Shown here: positions 42,895-56,068 of the stretch, piece by piece
Numbering within the stretch: the stretch's first letter is position 1
Layout of the letters: each line of letters opens with the position of its first letter
From: Lytechinus pictus
Lineage: Eukaryota; Echinodermata; Echinoidea; Temnopleuroida; Toxopneustidae
Direction: 5' to 3'
DNA length: 64,000 nucleotides
Assembly: GCF_037042905.1 (NCBI RefSeq)
Contig: NC_087250.1
Span: 1,279,501 to 1,343,500, forward strand
The notes under the pieces: model-generated
The model's input: only the letters and a program-made list of their open reading frames with translations
Told to the model about the DNA's origin: nothing
Databases searched by the model: none
Made by a program: the position numbers and the translations under genes

Positions 42895-43092
42895 CAGTGG
42901 TGCTGAAAAGCAAGTGGATCCCACCAGAAATGCACTGATGCACGTCATGTGGATTGTTAACCAAACTATATTGAACATTATATTTTGTCACCTGACTGCA
43001 CAATAAAATATTTTAAACGATAACAGAATTTGAACACTTTCAAATATATATGTTCATTTTCTGGTGGGTTCACTAACTTCTTAGCACCACTG
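42895..43092. mobile_element. Tc1/mariner-type MITE with TA target duplication
   Basis: Ends CAGTGGTGCTGAAAAGC and TTCTTAGCACCACTG are inverted and flanked by TA on both sides. 198 bp, no coding. The counterpart in block C (61565-61910) carries a nested element. Confidence 0.8.
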
Positions 43093-44029
43093 TACTTCCT
43101 TTTATTAGATAATTTATCGCATTAATGAATAGTAATATTTACATCATGCGCTAAACGTTGGACATAACATTAACACATTATATAATCATTTGATATATTT
43201 TAACCAAAATTATTTTGACAATTCTTTCTCATAGTTAATAGGAACATACGGTATGATGACTTTAAAGCAATTTTCTATATGGGCAGCATTACTGTCGTTT
43301 ATTTGCCTATTTCATCAAATATATAATGCAACAAAATTAAATCCAACCTATTGCAGATACAGTTGCTGAATATCTTATCACTTGAGGATATTTTTGAAGC
43401 ACAACCAGAGGTACCAACATAAAAAAGGACAATTATGTCATTATTTTAAAAGCTAAAATCATTATTCTGAAGAGCAACACATAAAACTGATATTATAGAA
43501 ATCAATTTTTGCTGAAAACTAAAAGTATTTTAATCATTTTTTCAGTACTTTTCTGCACGACACTTTACTGACCAATAAGGTTCGACGTAATTCTTACCAA
43601 GTGATCTCAGCACTATGGTGAAGATGAAAGAGCTTCAAATTTGCTTAGGATAAGAACGTTATCCTTATTATTGAATTGATTTTCAATTAAACTCACAAAA
43701 AAAAACAAGCATTGTGATGTGTAACAAATTGATAGATTATGAGGTCATGTAACATGATTTTCATAATATCATATCATTAAATGCGTACAAACTAAAACCA
43801 CTTGCGAAGTATAATAATCTCACCGACATAAAATGGCTTCAATATTATTAACAGAATCAAGAATGAATGAATTCAACATTTCTACGCGCATATTGTTCAT
43901 TACCCTTCACCCAAAGTTAATAAAATGCAATCGATAACAACATCCTTTGTACAAGTATATTTTATATTTTAATAACAGATTATAATTGTTATACTAGTCA
44001 CTGTATTCTGGGCCATCATCTACACCATT

Positions 44030-44206
44030 ATCATTAATATTATTACGATCGTCATCATAATCATCATACTCATCATAATCACAATCATCATCATCATCAT
44101 CATCACCATCATCATCACTATCATCATCACCATCATTATCATCATCATCATCATCATCATCACCATCATCATCACCATCATCATCAGCAGCAGCATCATT
44201 ATCATC

Positions 44207-44238
<32 letters not shown>

Positions 44239-44255
44239 AATTGTCACCATCTTGA
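44030..44255. repeat. (ATC)n / (GAT)n trinucleotide tract
   Basis: Long imperfect run of atcatc with occasional acc and agc triplets. Open frames translating to Met runs are artefacts. The counterpart lies at 62850-63050. Confidence 0.9.
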
Positions 44256-45008
44256 GCAGTATGGTATCATGAATATAAAGAATAAGGTATATATGCCTTA
44301 TGTTCACACAACAATCACTTAAGTCCCATGTATCAAAGAAATACACATAATTCCAAAAAATGTATTTTTCTACTGTGCATAAAAGAATGAAGAAATTTGC
44401 AGTTTGATTTAGCTATGAAACCATCAATCAAATTCCTATTACATAATATACTAGTTTCATAACCATCTCAGAAAACTGAATTATTTACAATATTACATTT
44501 TAAAACAAAATATTTATCAAGCAATGCTTACATCCTATATGTACAGGTAACAGGGCCCGAAAACATGATTTTAAATGATTTTATATATGCACAAACACTG
44601 CAACTTATCATAATTGGTAATGGTCTTATTGAAAACAAATATTCAAAAGCAAACTGTTATTTTGAAATTCACTATTTTCAGTAATACTCTATAGTGGGTA
44701 TGCCTTTCTTAAAGGTTGTTTAAAAAATGGCTGAATATATTTCGTGTAAATACAATGATTTTCTCATAACTCTATCAAGTGTCAGATCACTGGTTTCTCA
44801 GTATATGAATATGTCAAAATATAGAATTTTCTTATCGAATATACATCATATTGAAATAATAATTTACAATATTTTAACCCTCTCAGTAACGGGTTTTACA
44901 AACTCCATAATAATGCACATCAACATGACTATAGAGTATAAGGGATTAATGTCTATTGTTGAAACATATTCTACTCATCATCCCTGGCCAACAATCTTAT
45001 CCGTTTTC

Positions 45009-45046
<38 letters not shown>

Positions 45047-45255
45047 TTCTGTCCAATCTTCTCCCCCTTTACCTTCCTATCCCCCCCCCCGCTCTCTCTC
45101 TCTCCATGCCAGTCAACCATGCAACATAACATAAACATGCGTGATATCCATGTCCCCCTTTAATAAGTATCGGGTGTCGACTTGGCACGCCAATTAAGTT
45201 CCCTTAATCTTACTACGTTAATTACTTCATATATTATACACCGTTGAATTGATTA

Positions 45256-46017
45256 AACCTTGCATATATTTCTTCCTTTGTTTTAAATAAAGAATGATGC
45301 CAACGGAAAATATATTTAAGGAAAACGCACTCGGCCAGTATATAGGCTTATTAAAATGGGAATATTTCATGCGACGGCCTCCCATATGTTTGCACTGAAA
45401 AGGTCAAAATTAAGAAATCTACAATGAATCGTTTTCTAATCAATCTTGTCAGTGTCATGTTCTTCATGTTCGCGGATAATAATCTAATTAAAACAGAGAT
45501 GTGGCACCAATGTTTAAATTAAATGTCTGGCAGGCTCATGGCATATTTTAAGGAAGTAAGTTAAACATTGTCCATGAAAAGAATGCTTATTTCATTTGCT
45601 AAGTGAGGATTGCCAGTACAATTGAGGGAAAATGATTCTAATCTGTATTGATTTATATCTCTTTGTTCAATTCTACGATAAATCTATGGATTCTTGTAAA
45701 TTCCTGATTTAATTTGTTCAGCCACTGCACTCAGTAGAATCTGATCAATGTCTGCACCTTCACATCATGGGTGTGTTTGGTTATCTATCTTTCAAATAAG
45801 GGAAAACATGGAAATATAAAATATGACATTACCCCATTATGACTTTATCTGTTTTGATTTCCTTTTATTTCTACATTCACATCGGTATCAGAATGTCAAA
45901 ATATACGAAGGTATTATATAACAAAATTGTAGTATTAGTCGTAATATAAGCAGTGTATATGAATATTAACAAGATATATTATACATTTCACAAAACAATA
46001 CATTTTAAAGGAAATCC
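45256..46017. other. Gene-free spacer between block B and the second B-box gene copy
   Basis: AT-rich. No feature is recognised. Confidence 0.4.
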
Positions 46018-46284
46018 ATCGTGGTGCGTAGGCTTGATGATGATGACGGCCTCGTCATATTTTATGCAATATGACCTCGCCAATAGTATTTTCAACCAAT
46101 GATATAGAAACCTATTTCCACATGCATGATACATGTTGTTGGATGCGGGAGTTTTTTTGTTAATACATGCCTTTTGTTAACAGTGATGTTTACTGCTACA
46201 GATATTTCAATTATCAAAAGATGGTATTATTCTGGTCAGTGTGTCTCATATTCATCATAGTGAATGATCCCGACATATCATCGT
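46018..46284. repeat. 3' flank of the second B-box gene copy, duplicated from 1500-1804
   Basis: It matches 1500-1804 with small indels. It marks the left edge of the duplicated gene segment. Confidence 0.75.
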
Positions 46285-48088
46285 TTAGAATGTGAGTCGC
46301 TTTTCGAAGACGAGAATACTATCTCCATCAGAAGCAATTATCTTGCCTGATAATGAGATCATTACACGAGATAATGAAAGGTGATATTGCCTGAGCTTTA
46401 CATTGCATTGATCAGTCATTCTAGTTGATAGAGGGAATGACGTCACTCTTCTCTTCTTCACTTCACTCCAACTCATCACCTGATCAATCATACACGTCTT
46501 GTACTCATCATCTGATTTCACGACGTAGAGGTCGTCTGTTATAGGATCAACACAGACATTCAAGATGACATCACTGTGGGGGATTTCCCTTTGACCACCC
46601 TGTCTGTCTATGTTTAGTACTCTATTATCATCAGGTTGAGCGATGATGTGACCTGATGATAGCACACCTCGCATCACTACTTTCTGTTTACATGTGATAG
46701 TATTCACGATCTTACTATCAGCTGGGTTGATGACGTATATCTTAGACTGATCCCACTCAGCAGCGATGATCATCCCATCACGGTCAACAGCTACATGAGA
46801 TATCGTCCGTTGTGTTTCTTGGTATTGTGACGTCATTGATGTGCATCCATTGTCTGTCATACACACTGATGCATCCAGTCAAACTGTCCCCTGTACAACC
46901 TTCACAGCGTCTACCACACACTATCTTGTCATCATTCAGTAATGCACAGGAGCGAACCCATGATGTATCAGTACCCGTTATCACTCTCTGGGTGTGTTTA
47001 GTGTTCATATCTAACATATATGTGTGTCTATCTGACGCCAAGTTGGTGATGATCACATTACATTCATCTATGCAACCCACAATAATTTGGTATGTGATTT
47101 TATCTTTGACACTGATCGTATCACTAAGCATCCACTCGCCATCATACCCACCAATCCTACCATCATATTTCTCTCTCCCAACACCCTCCACAAACTTCAC
47201 ACCTGATATTCTATCAGTGATTTGTTTCACATCATTCTTATAAAGTGGTTTCTTTAGTTTATCACTCACTGACATGTTCACACTATGACCATCTTTAACA
47301 ATGTTTTTATCGTCTTCTAGTACTGTATCTATGGTCTGTATTACATTCTCTATTGTTTTTGTGTCATCCTGTAATGATTTCATCAACTCTCTGATCTTCC
47401 TATCCTTCTCTTTAACAATGTTATCAATGTCTCTATGAAGACCAATCTTCTTATTATCCATGTGTCCTTGTCTAATCTGTGCATTTGTATGGATTAATTC
47501 AAGTTGTTTCTCTCTCTGTTCATTGTTCTTTCGAATCTTCTCATTAATTTTCATAATCTCTTCTTGAAGTACTTGATTCTGATCATCAAATTCTTGGTTG
47601 ATTTTGTCAGCATCCATCTTCTCCTTGACTTTATCTAGGCTGATCGCCTCCTTGATTATGGAATTAACTTCATCTTTCAAAGCTTGTAGATGGGTGTCTG
47701 TGTCTTTCGTGCATTGGTCAATTTCATCTTCATACAGGCGACCTTCTTTCAATTTGTCCCTCCCTTTTTCTTTTAGAACTGTTAGCATCGCCCCATTATC
47801 TTTTATTGCATCATTTATTTCTTTTCTCTCGCAAGGCTGTAGATGTTTAATCAAAGTGCATGAATAACACAATGGTATACCATGACTCTTACAATATAAT
47901 TTTACCTTTTCATCATGTTCTTCACAATAAATATTTGGTACACCTCTTTTAACTCTTGCGATGCATCCTTCTTTAGAGGCGCAGTCATCACAGAGTCTCT
48001 TCTTCTCCTCCACGTAGTACGTCACATCTGTGATTGATTGACACTCCTTTCCTTCACATTGTTGGTCTGGGGTGAAGTTAGCTGCCAT
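46285..48088 (-). pseudogene. Second B-box/coiled-coil/propeller gene copy, broken by an 8-bp deletion
   Basis: A close paralog of the gene at 1805-3613, starting at the same ATG (48088, MAANFTPDQQCEG). B-box cysteines/histidines and coiled coil are intact, with changes after the second zinc site (SCTLIKHLQPC). Near 46796-46800 eight bases present in the first copy (ccacccaa on the plus strand) are missing, so the frame ends after DISCSC and the protein is cut to 434 aa; the remaining C-terminal 170 or so codons stay open in another frame (46285 to about 46800). The rest of the propeller shows few other changes, so the lesion is recent or a short protein is tolerated. It could be a shortened but expressed protein lacking the last propeller blades, or a pseudogene. 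Confidence 0.8.
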
Positions 48089-48099
48089 GATGATCAGAG

Positions 48100-49320
48100 T
48101 AGTGTTCTAAGGAATATCTAAGGAATATCATAGAAAAAAAAATCAAGATAAAGAATGGGAGAAGAAGATAGAGGGAATGGGGTGGGGGAGAGAGGGAGAG
48201 AGCAGATGGGTTATCAAAGAGCGATGACAGGTCAGAGGGTCGGGTAAGACGGGCACACATTAATACCAATAATAAAATTAGACAGCTAAAAACAATGGCA
48301 ATGACTATTTTGAATTGATTTTTTAAATCTTAAAGAGGTAATATAATCCTTTTAAAATTAATGATACAATGAATAATACAAATATTCCATCTGAAGAACG
48401 TTCGCTTTTCATCGACGTGAAATTTACCTATTTTGGTATGCTCTCTCTTCAAGCTATTATGTTCGCCAGATGTTCGCCGTAGATGGCGTAGTTGCTGTTT
48501 ATATAGGGCCTTGTGTTGTACCACAGTGCAGTGTTGAAGGACGCACACCACTAATGGGATCGGGCAATTTCGGGAATCCCCTTTCAGCCCGTACCTAAAA
48601 TGACGTAATGGTTAGAAAGACAATTCATATAAAATCAATGGTGCATATCTGAACAATTTCTTTCATATGGCCAGAGAGAGGGATTACTACTGAATCTTTT
48701 CAGTCCCATGGGAAAGCAGTTATTTGTCAATGCTGGATTTAATTGGAACTTAATTAGTTGCCCAATAAACCCTGTGAGCACTGTGACTGCAACCAAGTTT
48801 GCATATAGTCTTGGTTTGAGCCCCTGTAGTGCGAAAAAATGCTGAAAAACACCTTTCTGCTAAATCATAAAGGTTTTGATAGTGTCATTAATAAGGCTTT
48901 ATTTTTGGCGATTTTTTTCAAATCTCATTTTTAGCACATGAGTCTAAGGGGAAATAGTTAGTGGTGTGTGTGCCCTGAAAGGGGTATTCCAGGCTAAAAA
49001 TAATATGACAAACAAAACACTGAAATCTTCATCAAGGTCAGCGCTAGCGAACTACAAAGATCTGATTTCTTCTTTCATTATTTTGGATTCATAACAAAAC
49101 TTCCAAAACAATAACTATAGTTCATTTACAAATTAAAATTATTTGTACACCTGATGAGACAATACGGAGTGACTAAGAAAAAAAAAATGTCCCACCACTT
49201 TGAAGTATGGTCTTTAGTATAACAATTTAATCATTCGTTTATTGATAACTTCCCCCAGTGACAATAAGTCTTTGACTGATATTTATCAACCCTCAGGGAC
49301 CTTACGATCCTCATCATCTA
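48100..49320. other. Upstream region of the second B-box copy, no gene seen
   Basis: It includes 'cgccagatgttcgccgtagatggcg' (48468), which resembles 'caaatattcgccgaagagggcg' upstream of the first copy (4014), so the promoter region is also duplicated. A MITE end fragment (tattccaggctaaaaata) lies at 48982. Confidence 0.5.
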
Positions 49321-49337
49321 ATCTCTTAAAACATTCT

Positions 49338-49456
49338 AGTTGCTCATGCAGGGCCTAACCTGTGGAATCCTCTTCCACAGAGGTTGAAAACCCAGACATC
49401 AGTGACCACTTTCATAACAAAACATACCTTGTCAGGAGCGCTTTTTGATAGACATT
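49338..49456 (+). mobile_element. LINE ORF2 C-terminal remnant
   Basis: A short frame reads AGPNLWNPLPQRLKTQTSVTTF and ends at TGA (about 49456). 'N.WN.LP...K...S...F' is the usual end of LINE reverse-transcriptase proteins (for example CR1/L2-like). The rest is lost. Sequence after it (to about 49560) may be 3' UTR. Confidence 0.6.
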
Positions 49457-52400
49457 GACTTATTGTTTAGACATGTATGTAAATAGCTTTTGTTGTTGTT
49501 CTGCTCTGAAGCGCCATCTAATCCGCCCTGCATATTTTCATATTGATTTTGCATGCATTACAATATATAAGACAAACTGCAGAAGGTCATTCAAATATCT
49601 GCTTCGCCAAATTGACAGGCCTCTTCCCAAACTTCCCAACACACATACACACACACCCCGTCACCCTTACACACAAACATATATACCCACACAGAGACAA
49701 CGAATCCCAAACACACAACCTTCATCCACGCACCCAGTAATACACAAAGGGATGGTCCAGGCTGTATCTTATTATATGAAATTAGGTTTATTCAAAAGTG
49801 TTCTACCAAGAACTAAACCAATTAGATTGACAACTGATTGAGTGCATTAGTTATTTATTGCAGCAACCTATTTCATCATAATGGAGACCCATCATACACA
49901 TGTATGAAAAAGTGATTCATTTATGATTTCATGTAATAACATGAAAAAAAGGAAAGCGTGGATAGGACATCATCAGCCCACCTAATAAATATTCATGACA
50001 ATGTGCATAGAACTATTTTCACAAAATATTGATAAATTTTACAATTCGATAACTTCGTTATTTGTTGTCCGATTTTGATTGCTGCTTATTTTTTACACTG
50101 GACAATATATGCTTCCCGCATTTGGTGAAATACTGCCAAAAATTGTTTGGACACATAATTACCCTCGCGGTGGTAAAAATTTTACCCAATATGTTTTACA
50201 GTGAAGATACTCTACTTTCTAACCTTCACTTATTCACCTCTCTGTTTCACTTGTATCTCGGTTCTCTTTTCAAGGTCCTTTTCAGGACGTTACACTTGGT
50301 GTACCGTAAACCACTATCGCGATTGGTCATATACCACTATACAAACCTTCAGACGTCATCTAACACATATAGGCCTATTACACAGTAAAAACAACAGTCA
50401 GATGTATATTGTCACATTCTTGGAGACAAATTCAAATAAACAATACAAAAAATGACATCATCAAATCGCACATTTTATATTCACGAAGACAAAGAGATGC
50501 ATGCACCAGAATGAAATAATACTTTGAAGTGTCATTCATTTCTTATTTGTGGTCCAATATTCGTAAGAGTTTCGCTATTGTTTTTTTCCTGATTTTTAGA
50601 TCAGACCTTTAATAAGAATTTCACTGAAGTAACTTACTAATTCAGATTTTCATTTTAGCGTGAAACCCTGGTTTCCCATATGCCCCAGCGCCACCATTGT
50701 CCCTGCTTGAGCCTTTAAAAAAAATCAAACTCGAACAGGAATTAGTAAGGAATTGCAAATTTGAGTTGTATATACTACTACTATTATGTCACGATGTAAT
50801 GGTCATAGGTGCTGCAAAGTTACCTGAGGTACTGCGTGAGCTTTTTACCATAGTCATTACCCCCTGGAAATCTGAAAGGTATTGTGAACATCTTACATAC
50901 CAAATGTTTCCGCCCATCCTGGCATAGATTACAATGGTAAAGATCTATACGATTTCACTGTAAATTCGGAGTAAGTAATAGGAGGAAGCAAAACAATCCA
51001 CTCACCTTATTATTGGTTCCTTCTTTTTCCTATACAGATTAATAGAAACCCTTAATACAATTTACTCATTTGTTTGCATGTATGGATCTGTATTTTAAAA
51101 AATTCAAATGACCTAGAGAGATCACATGAGTCTCCTTCAAACAAGATGGCGCATCGTTGAGTGTCATCATCACACGTTGCCATAGTGACAATAATACACC
51201 ATCGCGTATTGATAATACGGGGAATTCCCAACACACAAGGTTAGACCCCGTGCGAGAGAGAATGAATTGACAACGGATAAGTGATATTACACACTAGTAT
51301 ATTTCTATAGTCACATTATAATAGCCTGTGATTCAGTGCTTCTATTGATATAAATATGAATCAATGAAAATCAATGGTCATGATAAATATGGAGGTTGGC
51401 AGGGAATGTTAGTAAAATTGATTGCAAGTTTTCAGTATATGGTTTGCAGAAATTGATTTTATCATTTCTGAACTGTTTTGTGTTACAGGGTATATTCATA
51501 ACATAAACATGCTAAAGTAAGGGAAGGGAAGTTTGCATTCTTCAATGTACTTAGTCAGTAGGGGCATTGTCAACATGAGGGTCGGGGGTTAGGGCAGGTA
51601 TTCGATACGTTTACCCTACTCTATAGTTATGCTTTATGTGACCCACACCCCATCTCTCTTCCCACCCCCCCCCTCTCTCTCTCTCTTACACCTCTCTTTT
51701 TCTATCGTGTTCTTTCTTACATAGGTCACTTCTCTGATCCACACCCCATCTCTCTCTCCCTCTTACACCTGCTCTCTTTTTCTATCCTGTTATTTCTTAC
51801 ATAGGTCATCTCTCTGATCATCATGGCAGATAAATTATAATCAGACCAACACGTAGAGGTGCTGTGGACAAGTGGATAAAGTCTCCAGAATATGAACCAC
51901 GATGTCAGGGTTTGAATCCCACCGCAGCATAAATGAGTCTTTATGCAAAGCCATTATTCATTTGCCACTCTCCACCCAGTTGTAGCAAATTGTTGCCAGC
52001 TTGGAATAAATTCCTTGACTGCTTGAACGCATGTAGGCAACCCAGCTTAAGGCAGGGTGTAATTACATGACTGAATAAGCAGGGCCTGATGGGATATGGA
52101 TACACATCAATGACGTCACAATATTAAGAAATATAACATGAAGTCATTCATAAACTTATAGTAGCTTTTGACCGGGTGGGTGTTTCATACAGCTCTTCGT
52201 AAGTTAAGAGAAACGTTAACCCTTTCCGCGCCGATGTTGCAATCTTGCACATTCGTACAATTAAATTCATCTATTTTAATAATTACTTTGGTAATAATCA
52301 CCTTCAAATTAGAGAAGCTAATAAGAAGCAATAGTTCTTGGACAACATTTAAATAAGAACAATAAATATCAATAGTGCTATATAGAAATCTTAAATGAAA

Positions 52401-54057
52401 GAAAATGACATGAAAACGATTGTTTTTAATTAATTCAGCGTGCAAAGAGTTACGAACGACTGGTGAACCTTTCTTACGCGCCAAATAATCCTCAATTAAT
52501 ATTTAATCATGAATATCATTTACCATAAAAAGGACCACCAGTTGCTCTTAAACACGGGCGGATGCTGGTTAGAGCATGGGGTGGTGCACATCCTGGGGAG
52601 GCGGAACTAAAGTCGTATGGGGAGGGGGTGCACATTTTTGGAAAATCAGTTGTTGAAGGCAGAAAAAGGGGTATAAATTTCGTTTTGCTTGCCAGTGTCG
52701 GAGCTCCTCTGCCTCAGTGGGGGAGTGTGCGTACATCCAGTCCACCCCAGCCTACTCCCTTGTTAAAGTCGCTCTTAACTTACCAACTACTTTATGAAAC
52801 GGCCCCCTGATCAATGATGAATGGAGGACTATTTTTTACAATTTTTTTTCCCAAAAAAGTTTAATGCAAAAATGAGTGACACGCAAATGAGTCGCTTATG
52901 TCACTCACTCTTTCTGGGGATTTTTTTATTGTAGGAATTTTATGATATTCCATTTTTGCAGTTTCCCAATATTTATAAAACTGACCAATTTGACTGAACT
53001 ACAAAGTTATTAAACAATGGCAAGCATTCAGGGAGGATACAAATTTGTTTCACTTGACAATGTGAAGAAAATATATATCATAGTTCATGTAATGACATTC
53101 AAAATAAATAGTAAGTGGGTGATGTCATCAGTTACCTTATTTGCATACTGACCAAGAAGTAACTGTTTTGTGACTTTGATTAAAACATTATGTGTTATAA
53201 CTTTCTTATTTTGGTTTTCTTGGGGACGTTTTCATAGTTAGGCCTATTAGATTTTTCTCCTTTTATTCAAGTAAACTTTTGTTGGTGTGTATTTGTCCTT
53301 TAATGATGGTATAAGCACTGTGATAGTGTATTATAGGATATGTAATCTCAAGCAGGCTTGTCAAAAGGTACAATTTGGATGTAATCGATTACACCTTTTG
53401 TATCCTTTGTATCCTTGAAACATTGACTCGACAAAAAATACCAACAGCAATAAATATTTTTTTCCTATTCAAATTTATTTCATTGATATAAGCAATGTGA
53501 TTTCTTTCTATCAAAATAAAAAATATAAGCATAACGGGGGGTGGGGGATGGGGTTGGCTAACCATAACTCAATCAAAAAAAAAATAAACATAACGAAGGA
53601 TGGGAGGGGGCTAACCAGAACTCAATTAACAAAGTATTGTATATATCAAATGATTATCTTGTAACTGTTAACAAAAACACTATTTCAATAATTATTTGTC
53701 AACTTCTAAATGGACCTCAGAACACTTGTCGGTTTCCGAGGCTCAAAATTTACACGTATGTGCATGAAGGCAATCGAACCGTGGAATTAACGGTTACATC
53801 CTCCTACACGCTGTGTAACTTCAGTGAAATACAACTTCCATTTCGTGTCTTTTTTACCATCAGCTATATGACCCCCATTTCTCTCTCCCTTTTATCAACA
53901 ATTTTTAGACCAATCCGAAATGGTAATCAAGATACAATAATATACATTTTGTTTCTCCTCATAAGCCAATTTTAGAACCTGCTTCATTGATGATGTGTAC
54001 TAGTTTAGTAACTTTGTTTCACCAATCAATAGCCTCTCCTTCCAAACAACCTCACAT
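49457..54057. other. Gene-free region with MITE fragments and CA/CT-rich DNA
   Basis: CA-rich DNA lies at 49630-49735, a partial 'ggatggtccaggctg' MITE at 49751 onward, CT-rich tracts at 51660-51790 and A- and T-rich stretches elsewhere. Frames of 60-112 codons show no domains and are probably chance. Confidence 0.4.
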
Positions 54058-54922
54058 TTTTTGTCTCGCCTGCATAGCAGAGCGAGACTATAGGCACCGC
54101 TTTTCCAACGGTGACGGCGGCGGCGTCTTAACCTAAGGTTAAGTTTTTGAAATGACATCATAACTTAGAAAGTATATGGACCTAGTTCATAAGGTTAATC
54201 AAGGGTAATCAAGTATTAGTGAATATCCTGCGCGAGTTTCAGGTCACATGACCAAGGTCAAAGGTCATTTAGGGTCAATGAACTTTGGCCAAGTTGGGGG
54301 TATTTGTTGAATTACTTTCATAACTTTGAAAATTTATGGATCTAGTTCATGAAACTTGGACATAAGGTCAATTATTATTATTATTATTTGTTTGGCGTCA
54401 CCTGTGCCTGGGAGGCGAAAAGCGAACTGAATCACTATGACCCTCAGGTCTCTCCTCCCGATATTACTGATTGGGGGGAATGCAGGTCAATCACGTATTA
54501 GTGAACATCCTGCCCGAGTTTCAGGTCACATGACCAAGGTCAAAGGTCATTTAGGGTCAATGTTCTTTGGCCAAGTTGGGGGTATTTGTTAAATTACCAT
54601 CCTAACTCTGATAGTTTATGGATCTAGTTCATTAAACTTGGGATATAAGAGTAATCAAGTATCACCGTTGTGGTAATCGTTGAATTGCCATCATAACTTT
54701 GAAAGTTTATGGATAGAGTCAATGAAATGTGGACATGGGTGTAGTTGACAAGTCTTAAGTCACCGTTCAAATGTCATTTATGGTCAATGAACGTGGTGTT
54801 ATGTCATTATATGAATGGTGTTTTGTGAATGATTATTTCATAGTAGTTTTCAAAGTTAGCACTGCTGCTATGTTAAATCGCGTAATGCAGGCGAGACTGC
54901 CAGAGGCGTTCCACTTGTTTTA
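54058..54922. mobile_element. DNA-transposon-like repeat with CTCGCCTGCA ends and AGGTCAAAGGTCA motifs
   Basis: Left end 'tctcgcctgcatagcagagc' and right end 'taatgcaggcgagac' are inverted. Inside are two direct copies of 'aggtcacatgaccaaggtca' followed by 'aaggtcatttagggtcaatg' (about 54241 and 54525), and a nested insert (about 54372-54485) with 'ttgtttggcgtcacctgtgc'. No transposase. Confidence 0.65.
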
Positions 54923-55105
54923 ATTAATATTTATTTATGATTCAAAGTTTCTTTAACTTCAATGTTTTAGGGGAAAACACCCCAATACCTTTACAAAATC
55001 CACTTTCTAACATAAGAGTATTCCATACGATTTTCCGTTAAAAGATCCCATCAAAGATCCTTTGTTTTCTCCTTATTTTTTATAACGTGTTTGTAGTATC
55101 TTCTC

Positions 55106-55710
55106 TTAAACGGATGGTCCGGGCTGAAAATATTTACATCTAAATAAATAGAGAAAAATTCACAAAGCAAAATGCTGAAAATTTCATCAAAATCGGATAA
55201 CAAAATAATAACGAAGTTATTGAATTTAAAGTTTATCGATATTTTGTGAAAACAGTTATATGCACATCGTCATGAATATTCATTAGGTGAACTGATGATG
55301 GCACATCCCCACTTTCCTTTTACTTATGTTATTACATGAAATCACATTTGTTCATATTTTCTTACATGTGTAAATGGTGTGTCTCCATTATGATGATATA
55401 AGTTGCGGCAAATAAATAACCAATGCACTTAATCAGTTGTCAGTCCAATTGTTCGAGTTCTCGATAGAAAAAACTGTGAATAAACCTAATTTCATATAAT
55501 AAAACACAAAAGAGCAAGTTGAGATATGACATCATCAGCACACCTCATGAATATTCATAAAGACATGCATAGCGCCGGAGTAATGCAAGTCTTTAAAATT
55601 CAATAACTTTGTTTTTTATTATCCGATTTTGATCAAATTTTCAGCATTTTGCTCTATAAATTTTTCTCTTTTAAAAATATAAATATATCCAGCCTGGACC
55701 ATCCCTTTAA
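55106..55710. mobile_element. Palindromic MITE, TTAA-ended, 'ggatggtccgggctgaaaat' family
   Basis: The outer ~110 bp on each side are inverted copies: 'ggatggtccgggctgaaaat', 'aatgctgaaaatttcatcaa' and 'ataacgaagttattgaattt' on the left; their complements end 'ccagcctggaccatccctt' on the right. TTAA lies at both edges. The relative at 17401-17990 sits inside the host gene. Confidence 0.8.
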
Positions 55711-55862
55711 ATCAAATATGCAATAATATTATAAGCCTCATAGGCAAATTGTACAATCATTGAAACAAGTATTATCACAGTTTGTACAATGAAAATGAGA
55801 AAGAAATAACTTGTCTCTAATAAAGATTGAAATTCATCACAATTTGAAATAATAAGACAGAA

Positions 55863-56068
55863 ACTGGGCGTTGTGGCGTGCGCCTGTAATCCAAGCTGTG
55901 GGGAAGTTACAAATTAATGCAGAGGTTTGAAGTTCGAGCCCTGGTCACGTCTTTCGGATGGTGAATTTAAAGGTCGGTCCCAGACGTAAATAATCATATC
56001 TGATTGATACACGTCTGACAAAACTCAAAATACACACACATACAGAAATACAAAAATAAAAAATAGTA
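55863..56068 (+). mobile_element. SINE with 7SL-like head and pol III boxes
   Basis: The head 'gggcgttgtggcgtgcgcct' followed by 'gtaatccaagct' resembles the 5' domain of 7SL RNA and Alu. A B-box-like 'agttcgagccc' lies at 55931-55941, about 50-60 bp downstream of the candidate A box (tggcgtgcgcc). The element ends in an A-rich tail (acaaaaataaaaaatag). Confidence 0.5.

Larger units (their letters stand above)
37605..45255. repeat. Segmental-duplication block, copy B (~7.6 kb)
   Basis: It matches 57470-64000 along its length: 'gaaataaggtttaaagttcg' at the start, the 46-bp minisatellite, CA/CT-rich DNA, 'gtgatttaacaacagagtcc', a Tc1-like MITE, an (ATC)n tract and 'gtgtcgacttggcacgccaa' near the end. 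Main differences are array length, a ~458-bp foldback insertion at 41124 and a ~450-bp insertion at about 42335. The 135-codon frame at 44727 is shared with copy C, but I see no domain or independent sign of coding. Confidence 0.85.

Noticed and set aside
44020-44346. Met/Ile-rich 108-codon frame, and its copy at 62841
   Set aside because: Translated (ATC)n tract.
44727-45134. 135-codon frame shared with 63490-63945
   Set aside because: Conservation is explained by the recent block duplication. No domain, and its C-terminal part is a CT microsatellite and differs between copies.
46812-47243. 143-codon plus-strand frame inside the B-box copy, and its counterpart at 2283-2771
   Set aside because: Antisense shadow of the real gene; no independent support.
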